DNA from: Naematelia aurantialba
Taxonomy: Eukaryota > Basidiomycota > Tremellomycetes > Tremellales > Naemateliaceae
Length of the DNA stretch: 64,000 nucleotides
Direction of reading: 5' to 3'
Assembly (NCBI GenBank): GCA_021527695.1
Contig: JAKFAO010000001.1
Location: forward strand, 1,364,001 to 1,428,000
A program made the translations under genes and the position numbers. Below are positions 57,401 to 64,000 of this stretch, piece after piece; within the stretch, counting starts at the first letter, position 1; the number at the start of each line of letters is the position of its first letter. Below the pieces are notes generated by a model. It was given only the letters and a program-made list of their open reading frames with translations. It was not told the DNA's origin and made no database searches.

Positions 57401-57614
57401 CGCCTTGCATGGCTGGCCACTGCGCAAGCTCCCGTCCAATCCACGAAGCTGGTGTGTCAGTCGGATCTTGAAGTTGACTCCATGGCCACAAAGGCCGCTC
57501 CGCATGGTCGGAAAATGTACTCGAGGGGCCCGCTTCCATACCTGCCGATTCCGTGTCTGGGGAGTTGCCACCGAGGGAGACAATCTCATCCTTACTCCAG
57601 TTTCTCTCGTCCAT
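54480..57614 (-). CDS. Family member A: 1044-residue Gln-rich orphan protein
   Basis: This is a single uninterrupted frame from the ATG at 57614 (MDERNWSKDEIVSLGG) to the TGA at 54480. Residues 100-268 form the module shared with genes B and C: EIWDAIKETMSLI, a hydrophobic strand, FGPGEFLIAMRG, a helix with CARSLVRL, and a closing strand VLPLFKLAL. Residues about 270-325 contain a duplicated 19-residue SHGP(R/G)Q(S/T)YYRA(P/L)RPSLS block. Residues 330-560 are very Gln-rich (prion-like composition). A second folded-looking region lies at about 690-960 (SLAIRISRKGTLRWDLGETT). The tail is acidic and carries two short hydrophobic-acidic motifs (EVELMVSD; DVEIIESI) that look like SUMO-interacting motifs. 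No enzyme or DNA-binding motif was recognised. A regulatory role is only a guess from composition. Confidence 0.75.
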   Translation of the reverse strand: MDERNWSKDEIVSLGGNSPDTESAGMEAGPSSTFSDHAERPLWPWSQLQDPTDTPASWIGRELAQWPAMQGVSRPPRPLTLPTQSTVLSPIYQDYLPLPPPTREHEIWDAIKETMSLINGAVDPPLIFSAPSWQIGRTYNPDLEPGYDLQGTKRSFGPGEFLIAMRGPLEERTMDERQGHSNALECARSLVRLIPSLDVGAFSSMFSTLLGRASTRRCNMDIIPTAHSMKGESAESDGLRLTVAEVQFNITRRGMKRRVLPLFKLALSRTDVPRTSSQRVDATSHGPRQSYYRAPRPSLSQQSTSFNQAAQAQSALQGTATSHGPGQTYYRALRPSLSVRRTAQQPSITIPPRMPMMTGPNMQSQRPSPQQQLFWQDRARQQQAQMGYASTPEQAHTIPSQILGMAGQPTMQRQQSPTTGTLPAQSQQMSLQQQFARVVAQSGASVSSFMLPAQSLATAGQSPIQQQQRMAVRTWSYDQNQQQNQQQLARMAQLLENTGQLTDQQQAMLMQTNYQRGVAERSNSLPSSSMTEGTGRQRSSFDRSAEFYPLSNEVVRRVPPNLVIATNDPINLDTPGGSSSRQTLDTLVPPHTEMPSRLDDFNMMNHSEGQMASPLRRYVESLIVQSDLGQDNTEHAREAPSAGPAKANSAQIKTSRASRKKGRKIGSGTVSLRRSRPLKDSSGSGQGQPNESQQSQLSPTWHKSLAIRISRKGTLRWDLGETTLYACRNLNNWAASEICVFPLSIDTELSLTRAGDETDTAASKENPESKITIVNSASAYPTIAFAVYPKSKLEEASQTHSDTMVSGGVNRCLSRNLVTIVPGSTMLRYSLLLTKAFGALNRLVRDEKLDVAQAVSRMKEGNTEFSFHKLHETVQGLSYLGTVPVLNLGFEHRDGLGATVDETLAAHAAFLEERKRKDELASTAAADGTAPSEERQTEMDLALTDPMSTDLGQAHLGVQSRVEGDLGEAQDEVRSPAADEADSEVELMVSDDHREDHESMEEGDADEADSDVEIIESIPDTTSAAYEELLQGVQKKHSQVLFSF

Positions 57615-58438
57615 TTGCCAGAGTTTCTGTGCGTGACTTCAGGGATCCAGTCAATTCGGTTGAGGTGTTGGCGAGAAGGTAAGGAGCCTCCAGCAACCCC
57701 GTTGGCCGTTTATATCCTTCTCTCGACCAAAGCTTAAGAAGGCACCTTGCGCTTGAAGGAAAAAGGTGTGTTCTTCGGGTTGAGACTTCTGGTCAAAAGT
57801 CAAGTCTCGACCGGTTCCCTTGCTTCTCAGAGTTTCAGTACTGAGAAACTGCTTTTCGAACTACTCCACAAAATGCATCCTTTCTACGCAAGTCTTACAG
57901 ACTAGGAAGAGTTTAGGGGCAGCTAGAAGAGCCATGAGGTCTGTATACGAGTGACGACACTAATGCACCAGGCGCCTTCCTCCGTCAAGTAACTATCAAG
58001 AATGTACAAGTCACGAAACGGTTGGAACAGACCATTGAAGAACACGAAGACCTACCTTAATTAGTAGTCGAGGCAGGTAGGAAGCGCGTTGTCCATGGAG
58101 TGAATTGGAGCTCCCGTGATTCCACAAAGTGTCCAGTGGTCCTAGGGGCAGAGGAAACGGCGGTGCATGCACCGTTTCTTCCAAGTCTGTGCGCTGGAAG
58201 TGTCGACCGGTTCCAACATCCGGTAGAACTCATTTTGTCGCTAATGGTCCTGCCAACAAATCATGTCCGACTTGAAAGCCGGTTTTCTCATGGAGTCTCG
58301 CTGTTCTGATATAGGAGTGAAGGCGTTTGGTTGATAAACAGGACGAATTGGTAGACAAAGCATCCAGCCCCTGTCCAGGGGTCGATCACGACACCGTGGC
58401 ACTATACATCTCTGAACGAACGAAAGACACGCTTTCAA
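57615..58438. other. Spacer upstream of gene A, with repeated 12-mer and palindromes
   Basis: The 12-mer TCGACCGGTTCC occurs twice, at 57807-57818 and 58203-58214. A perfect 12-bp palindrome GGTGCATGCACC lies at 58162-58173 inside a partly symmetrical GAAACGG/GTTTC frame. Another imperfect dyad (AGTTTC...GAAACT) lies at about 57831-57850. No coding segment was found. These are candidate binding sites for regulators of gene A. Confidence 0.5.
57709..57714 (-). promoter_or_regulatory. TATA box of gene A
   Basis: TATAAA on the minus strand (GGATATAAACGGCC) lies 95 bp upstream of the gene A start codon at 57614. Confidence 0.55.
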
Positions 58439-59704
58439 TTACCCATCTGGCTCCGGTGAGTCCATGGTGTACGTGTCCCCATAATTCTGTCGCCTGCTGA
58501 AAGCCTCAAACGAGAGGATTTCATCCGTGGTCATAGTCCGAGGCTGCGCACTGCTTCCAGCTGGGCTCCCATGCGTGCCTCCAGAAGAAGGCAGACTCAT
58601 GCCTGGAAACTTTATCCAATCAGAGCCTTCTGCCGACCCGGGGATGTTCCCTCGAGTGACTTGGAGTGCTGTCAGAGTACCAGAAGCGCTGCCTGGTATG
58701 CGTTCAGTCTGGACAAAGACCAGACTCCAAACTGGACGCTTTCCGAACTGATTCGTAATGTTAACATACTCATCTTGGACAATCGCCAATGTGGTATTGA
58801 CCTGCCAGGCCTTGCGGGTGAGAGAATTGCCCTCGGCAGCCTCCGGCACTGACCCTTCGCCAACGTTTGCTTCCTCTAGTATAAAAGCGTCCAGTGCAGC
58901 CCGGAGCAGTGTAGGAAAATCCTGGGACGACTCTTTCCCAAACGATAGAGCCAGATTCCTTGCTGCGTCATCGATACTGCTACGGTCGTCGAAATACGCG
59001 AGCGATTGCACCAAGCCCAGTCTGAACTCCCCTGGTTGCACGTATGGAATGCTCGAGTCCCAGCTGTATGGAGGCCCAGATCCTTTACGGCAAAGTTTAA
59101 AACGTCCGGACTTGGTCACAGCAAACGCCGTGAAGCCGTGCTTGCGGGTCGAGCGTGAACGCAGAATGTCCGTGAGATCGGCCTTGATGTCCAAAATCAA
59201 TTGTTCTTTTTCCGAGCGCCGTCGGCTTGATGAGGCGGGAGGAGAGATGGGGGGCTGCGGAGTCATCCAGGGTGCTTCCTGCATGTGTGCGGGCGGCGGT
59301 CCCCAGGAATGCCCACCAACATTCGAAAGCCCGTACGGAAGGCCAGTTGGTGCGAGAGAGGCTGGGAAATCGTAAGGAAGCCGCGGAGGGGCAGGTAGTA
59401 AGCGTCTGGAGGGACCAGCAGTCTGGACTGCACCATGATGAGAGAAGAGACTAGGCCCAGCAGAAGGACCAGAATCATACGAGGGAGTCAGCGGATTCAT
59501 AAACGCAGGAGGGTTTGTTGAGTAGGACACCTCAGGGTTGCTGTTGTACTGTGATCCGCTACCAGATGGCTCCTTCCTGTGACGCTGGTCTACGACGTAC
59601 ATGTCAGCAGAGTTTCAAGATTGGCTGTGCTCACGGCTCCATGTGCGTGGGTCCGAAGGGTCTTGTGAAAAACTCCGATAAGTGTGCGAGGCATCGTTTT
59701 CCAT
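58439..59704 (-). CDS. Family member B: about 406-residue orphan protein
   Basis: Two exons can be read: a short first exon from the ATG at 59704 (MENDASHTYRSFSQDP) and the main exon running to the TAA at 58439. The first intron (GTGAGC ... CTGACATGTACGTCGTAG) splits a His codon after the first base. Without it the frame would begin only at an internal ATG at 59602. The first 150 residues are Pro/Ser-rich. The shared module then reads LILDIKADLTDILRS, FTAFAVTKSGRFKL, VQPGEFRLGLVQSL, DAARNLALSFGKES, DFPTLLRAALDAFILEE, KAWQVNTTLAIVQ and RPVWSLVFVQTE. No signal peptide or known domain is visible. The function is unknown. Confidence 0.7.
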
Positions 59705-60541
59705 GTGGAATGCAGAGTTCTGCGGGGAAACCTTCCTGCAGAGGACTGGCAGGAAAATATATTATGGAAGGTGAAGTCGCTATGAGAGGCATCCTACATA
59801 CAGTCTTTATACACTCGCGAGAAGTTAGATGTTCTATTTGGACTCCTCGTGGCACACAGCGTCTTCACAAGTCTTCTAAAACAGAGAATTCTTGAATGGG
59901 AAGGGCATTCTTCGCATGGATGGCGCGCCGGGCGTTTATCCTAGCGTCACTAAAAAACTAGCTGACTTGAGAAGCATCTCTTCCCGAAGGCCGGATCAAA
60001 ACAGCTACAGTATAATGGCATGGAATGGGTGGCGAATGATGATACCTGGCAGTGGCCGCGGATTAAGGCCCCTCACATACGAGTGAGAAAAGTAGTGCAA
60101 GGAGCAGAAAGGATGACCAAGACGTATCTTCTTTTGGAAGGGCTTGCTTGCTAGAATCGCTGGGGTGCCCGAAGTCACAGTCTTCTTACTCGGAAGGCGA
60201 GATGCTGTGCAAGTGGCAAGTAGGATGATGGAGCGGGCATGTGACTTCCAGTACTGTACATAGGGGCTTGCTGCGCGCATATTGTCCATTTTCAAACTGG
60301 TACCATAGGTTCACATTACACGTCAAGACAGTATCTTCCGCTTCAAATTACAGTCAAACATGCGTCTGGTAAATTATCTGAGGGGTAAATCAAGAGCGGC
60401 AAATCAACGCAAATAACAATAGTCACTGTCGTGTCGTCTGTAAATCCAAGCGACCAACCTGAAGCCGTCACTGGCGCCATCACCCTCGCTCGGATCCGTA
60501 CTGGTGTCATTAGTTGAAAACGTAAATGGGGACTGATCGGG
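59705..60541. other. Spacer between genes B and C
   Basis: This holds the gene B promoter (TATA at 59805-59810) and the gene C 3' region. The sequence is AT-richer than the conserved-gene part of the window. No coding segment with family resemblance was found. Confidence 0.5.
59805..59810 (-). promoter_or_regulatory. TATA box of gene B
   Basis: TATAAA on the minus strand (GAGTGTATAAAGACTG) lies about 100 bp upstream of the start codon at 59704. This supports that start over the internal ATG at 59602. Confidence 0.6.
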
Positions 60542-61831
60542 TCAAAGCACCTCGAGCAGAAAGAGTCCATCGTGGCTCTTTGCCCACTCCTTCAAGAAGC
60601 TTTCGAACAGATCGCCATCCGCTTGCCATCCGCGGCTGCCACCTCTGTAGTCTGTGTGTTCCCAGAAAGCTGTAACTTTGTCAGGGCAGCTTCCTGCCCC
60701 TGGTACTGATGTCTTGAACCATAAGCTCAGCACCGGGTAGGTGCCGTCAAGAGCTGTGGAGGAGTAAGCCAACGGCCCACAAAAGGTAGCAGTCATATTT
60801 CGCAGCTGCCACCCTCTTCCGATGAGGCCACTCGCAATCTCCAAGGCGGAGCGAGCCATTACGCTCCGCTGAGTGACTACGGAAATTAGTGCGGCGTTCA
60901 AGAGTTCCCGGAAATCGCTGACGCGCCCCATCCCCAGCGTTCGAACGGTACTGGCTGCGTTGTCGCTGACGTACTGGTCCTTTGGCTCCTGGCGCCTCCT
61001 CGACCCCTCGCGAAAACCAAACCTCAGTTCACCCGGCCCGAGCGTGTAGCAATGCGTATCCGTCCTTCTTTTCTCTCGGGCTGACGGCCCCGCATGAGAG
61101 CGAGGGTCATGTGTGAAGATCGTCTTGTTTGGGGACATTGTGAAGAAGTACAGCGTGTCGTAGGCCGGCCTCTTGTCCACTTCACTCTCACGCCAAATCG
61201 ATTCGTGTATCTTCAGCTGAACATGCCCCTGATTGACTTGTCCAAAGGCTTCCTGTATCTCGGTATATGCCATCCCCTGCATACGAAACTCGTGATTCAC
61301 GCCCAAGTCGGACGGAAATCTCGGTTCGCCATTTGAAGCCATCTGCGAAGGCCATGGTGCCATCGGAGTCATCGACTGAGTGCTCATGGAGTTGGTTGCC
61401 CCCTCGGATGTCAGAGATGCCAGCTGGCTTTGGCTTGGGGTATATATCTGAGAATATGACATGCGACCATCGATTGCTCCATCTGGGGACTCCGTCCCCC
61501 AACGGCTCGCGGCAGGCGTGCGCTCCGATTCAGACCACGGATGGTACCTGGCAGTTGCTACATTCATTGCCCCCGATGGTTGCTCCCTATTATACATCTG
61601 CCAGCTGTGGTTATTCCCAGCCTCACTGGGCAGGTCCGGGGCCGCCGTCTGGGAATGTCTCGGGGGATCCTTTCGGGATTCTTGGCTGGCAAACCCCGAG
61701 CCCACTGCGTCGTCTGTGGGTCGCAGGGAATATCAGTTTCCTAAGCATGTAACTTCAGGCTTACCATATTGAAGCTTGAGATGTCGTTCAGGTCGTGTCT
61801 CTCCATGAGGAGCCCTGCTGCTTTCTGACAT
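60542..61831 (-). CDS. Family member C: about 412-residue orphan protein
   Basis: The main exon ends at the TGA at 60542. The long frame has no ATG at its 5' end (it opens at a GTG). A short first exon from the ATG at 61831 (MSESSRAPHGETRPERHLKL) joins it through a 51-nt intron (GTAAGC ... CCCACAG), splitting an Asp codon after its first base. This is the same exon layout and phase as gene B. The Pro/Ser-rich N-terminal half is followed by the shared module: AYTEIQEAFGQVNQG, TLYFFTMSPNKTIF, TLGPGELRFGFREG, DNAASTVRTLGMG, DFRELLNAALISVVTQ, GRGWQLRNMTATFCG and YPVLSLWFKTS. The end (FESFLKEWAKSHDGLFLLEV) is helical. The function is unknown. It is the family member nearest the retroelement. Confidence 0.7.
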
Positions 61832-61859
61832 AGGTGAGCAAATGTGGAGTGTGAGGAGA

Positions 61860-62204
61860 TCAAAAATCTACGCGCGATTCCAGGCTGCTGCCTGGAGATA
61901 CTCCCTCGTTTTGTCTTAAATCCAAGTGGTCAGCACCAAGGATCCCGGTGCCACTAATTCTTAAGTACCTTTCGGATGTACTGTAACGGTGGAAATGATC
62001 GAAATATGGGATGAGTCCAGGCGTCCTGTCCTCGGCGAGTCTTCTCATTAGAGAAGGTATGACATTTCGGCCACTGCGCCGATTTTTTGTCATCTCAGAG
62101 AGACCGAGTGCATAAGCAAGGTAGAACGGATGCCTTCCGTTGAGTGACCAGATCCTGGCTACCCGTTTGGTCGACCCTATCGGACAAACTGTCATGGAAT
62201 CCAT
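61860..62204 (-). CDS. Doubtful 114-residue ORF
   Basis: An ATG-started frame (MDSMTVCPIGSTKRVARIW) runs to a stop just upstream of gene C. It has no recognised motif. It could be a small gene, an upstream reading frame in a gene C leader, or chance. No splice link to gene C was found. Confidence 0.2.
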   Translation of the reverse strand: MDSMTVCPIGSTKRVARIWSLNGRHPFYLAYALGLSEMTKNRRSGRNVIPSLMRRLAEDRTPGLIPYFDHFHRYSTSERYLRISGTGILGADHLDLRQNEGVSPGSSLESRVDF

Positions 62205-63170
62205 CGCACTTCCCCTTTTAGGATATATCGTCTAAGGGAACCCGTATCGCCCCGAACGTGCCCCGTCCCTTAGTAATCCATTCGATGAGTCCCTGTAGGG
62301 TGACGTAGTCCCTCGTATATAGCAGATCAACTCTGTCTCGATATCCTCATCGAATGTATCGCATCTCATCTCAAGTATACATCCGTTCTATATAGAAACC
62401 GTTCGTCCACGCCAGGTATACCACCGCCGTAACCCGTACCACAGCCCGTGACAGTCGATACATTCGATTTGTACTTGCCGTGGACCGTAATGTCTACCTC
62501 TCCCACCGATAACACCGATACCCTAGCCGTAGCCACCAATACGGCTCCTCCGAACCCGTCTGGTACGGGGACGAGGAGATCCGCTAGGCAGGTGTCATGA
62601 CGGAGACGTCGTCGAGTCGTCACGTGACTATCCACGCGACCGGGATGGCGGCATGGCTGTCACGTGGGGCTTGAGGAACTCGTCTAGGTTGAGCGAGTAT
62701 CTACTCGTCTCGACGAGAGTATATAGAATTTACCGGATTGTAGTGAGGGTCCAGCCGGGATGGCGGCATGGCTGTCACGTGGGGCTTGAGGAACTCGTCT
62801 AGGTTGAGCGAGTATCTACTCGTCTCGACGAGAGTATATAGAATTTACCGGATTGTAGTGAGGTTCCTCAGCGATCCTCGATTGAGTCCCATAGTCCAAG
62901 ACCCAACGATCTCGCTCTAACTTCGACGGGTCTACAACCACTCATCTGAGTTCTTCTAGATCGCCCAGGTCTCAGTCCACGTCCCCCCACCTCCACGTCC
63001 CCGTCCCAAGTCAAGGCTTTCCTCATTCTCTCAACGAGTTCCCGCGGAACTCGTCCACTTCCAAGCCAGTCGTTGTGCAGCGGTCCCAGGTCGCCGAAGT
63101 TAGACCGGAGCATCGTGACAGTATCGAGGATCGCTGTTACCGCGCACAACCATCAAGCCAAGTTAACGCC
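62205..63170 (+). mobile_element. Putative 5' LTR/leader region of a Ty3/gypsy-type retrotransposon
   Basis: This is the non-coding sequence directly upstream of the gag start. It contains three CACGTG boxes (62621-62626, the core of a 10-bp palindrome, then 62661-62666 and 62776-62781). It also holds a perfect tandem duplication (62640-62748 and 62755-62863), each copy with a TATATAG promoter-like word. LTR ends and the primer binding site cannot be fixed, because the 3' LTR lies outside the window. Confidence 0.5.
62640..62863. repeat. Perfect 2 x 109-bp tandem direct repeat (period 115)
   Basis: Copies 62640-62748 and 62755-62863 are identical by eye and are separated by six bases (GTCCAG). 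Each starts CCGGGATGGCGGCATGG, contains CACGTGGGGC and ends with GAGTATATAGAATTTACC plus GGATTGTAGTGAGG. It looks like a duplicated promoter or enhancer unit of the adjacent retroelement. Confidence 0.9.
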
Positions 63171-64000
63171 ATGTCCATTCCACCTTCCTCACGAGTCACT
63201 CGCCAAGCAGCGCGAGATCAGGGACGATTGAACTCTGGGGTTCAAGAGGACCCCGAGGGTTCGGGTTCGTTCGTCGACTTCGGTGAGCAGATCGACGAGC
63301 GACAAGAGGGGTCTCGACGAGATCCTTCCCCACAACAGAGCCCGGAGCGAGCCTCCCACACCCCTTTCGTCCCGCCTGTCATAGACCCTGCTGTTTTCCA
63401 ACAGCAAATGATGGCGTATATGAGCGCCATAGCCACACAGCAGCAACACCAACAGTGGGAGCGCGAGCGATTCGTCAGGGATTCGTCGAGTCCCTCGTCA
63501 AACTTCAAGGAACCAAAAGCTCGAGAGCCCGATACCTTCAATGGTCGAGCTCCCGAGAAACTCAACCAGTTCATTATGGAATGTGATCTGGTGTTCAAGC
63601 TTCAGCCCTCTCGGTACTACACTGAGGAGATCAAGGTGACGTTCATGATGAGTTACTTACGAGGTGTAGCTCTCGACGCCGTTCGACCATTGGCAACAGC
63701 AGTTCCCCCGGCTATCGAGCTTTCGTCGAGAGATGCCTTTGTGAGGTATCTTAAGGATAATTTCGGGGACCCCGACGAGAGGGGTACGGCTCGTCGAAAT
63801 CTCAAGGAGTTGAGACAGACGGGAACTGCCTCTGAGTACTTCGCTCGAATGAGAGAGCTGATTGCAGTCCTGGGTTGGAGAGACCAGGAACCTATAGTTG
63901 ACAAGGCTATAGATGGTCTCTCGTCAACTATGAAAGACGAACTGGCTCGACATGGCCGAGAGTTTGAGAGTTTCGACGAGTTAATCCGATTCGTTGTCCC
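63171..64000 (+). CDS. Ty3/gypsy-type Gag polyprotein, 5' part (open at the right edge)
   Basis: The frame runs from the ATG at 63171 (MSIPPSSRVTRQAARDQGRL) through the window end without a stop, 276 codons. The capsid-like retrotransposon gag core is clear: PDTFNGRAPEKLNQFIMEC, VTFMMSYLRGVALDAVRP, AFVRYLKDNFGDPDERGTA, LRQTGTASEYFARMRELI and LGWRDQEPIVDKAIDGLS. This is the usual order in the retrotrans_gag family of fungal chromovirus-like Ty3 elements. The zinc knuckle, protease, reverse transcriptase, RNase H and integrase would lie to the right. The frame is intact as far as seen, so the copy could be young. Gag packages the element RNA into cytoplasmic virus-like particles. Confidence 0.88.
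   Translation, partial: MSIPPSSRVTRQAARDQGRLNSGVQEDPEGSGSFVDFGEQIDERQEGSRRDPSPQQSPERASHTPFVPPVIDPAVFQQQMMAYMSAIATQQQHQQWERERFVRDSSSPSSNFKEPKAREPDTFNGRAPEKLNQFIMECDLVFKLQPSRYYTEEIKVTFMMSYLRGVALDAVRPLATAVPPAIELSSRDAFVRYLKDNFGDPDERGTARRNLKELRQTGTASEYFARMRELIAVLGWRDQEPIVDKAIDGLSSTMKDELARHGREFESFDELIRFVV

Noticed and set aside
60542..61705. Gene C starting at 61705
   Set aside because: The codon there is GTG. A spliced ATG exon at 61831 explains the frame with consensus splice sites.
54480..61831. Mating-type homeodomain locus for genes A, B and C
   Set aside because: They are divergent neighbours of unknown type, as an HD locus might be. But all three point the same way, and none has the homeodomain WFxNxR helix or a pheromone or receptor partner.
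1..64000. tRNA, rRNA, CRISPR or bacterial-type regulatory elements
   Set aside because: No tRNA A/B box pair, rRNA-like block or regular spacer-repeat array was found by reading both strands. A covariance-model scan (tRNAscan-SE, Infernal) was not possible.

Overview
The window is nuclear DNA from a fungus, most likely a basidiomycete yeast or yeast-like fungus. A Tremellomycetes-type genome is my best guess, from gene style only. Genes are dense and rich in short introns, mostly about 40-60 nt. These introns usually start GTGAGT/GTGAGC and carry a CTGAC/CTGAT branch-like word 10-20 nt before the acceptor AG. The gene families are fungal: Sip5, CSC1/DUF221, Ypd1, Cog4, CDC25-type RasGEF, Bre4-like, RTA1, Cse1, Mug113, the fungal 21.3 kDa complex I subunit, a Fab1-like kinase, Pex13 and an Avo2-like ankyrin protein. 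No bacterial-type operons, CRISPR arrays or tRNA genes were seen.

Layout, left to right. A minus-strand gene of unknown function is cut by the left edge (1-1192). SIP5 follows (2299-4481, -), then a very intron-rich CSC1-type channel gene (5404-10745, -), a repeat-filled spacer, and YPD1 (11596-12640, -), which is divergent from COG4 (13159-16239, +). Next come an SH3-RasGEF gene (17197-21968, +), a Bre4/FUSC-like membrane protein gene (22619-26943, -) divergent from an RTA1 gene (27351-28720, +), CSE1 (29367-33688, +), a MUG113-like GIY-YIG protein gene (34657-36821, +) and a long serine-rich coiled-coil orphan gene (37286-40584, -). The complex I 21.3 kDa subunit gene (41755-42683, -) is divergent from a Fab1-like lipid kinase gene (43171-48738, +).

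From about 48.7 kb the window becomes more accessory. There is an orphan intronless gene (49871-50974, +). A conserved island follows, PEX13 (51147-52434, -) divergent from an AVO2-like gene (52717-54274, +). Then come three minus-strand genes (A 54480-57614, B 58439-59704, C 60542-61831) that appear to be divergent members of one unrecognised family. The right edge holds the start of a Ty3/gypsy-type retrotransposon: a gag ORF open at the edge, preceded by a promoter or LTR-like region with a perfect 109-bp tandem duplication and three CACGTG boxes.

The conserved genes cover signalling (YPD1 phosphorelay, RasGEF to Ras-cAMP, Fab1-like phosphoinositide kinase, Avo2-like TORC2, Sip5-Snf1), traffic and transport (Cog4, Cse1, Pex13) and membrane proteins (CSC1, Bre4-like, RTA1). 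They are not co-functional in an operon sense. The best candidates for something undescribed are the A/B/C family beside the retroelement, the Fab1-like kinase that lacks its FYVE half, and the complex I gene assembled through three exons of 15-19 nt. Exon junctions given here are my own reading of the splice signals. Where a span is given without junctions, only the outer limits and the named segments are claimed.
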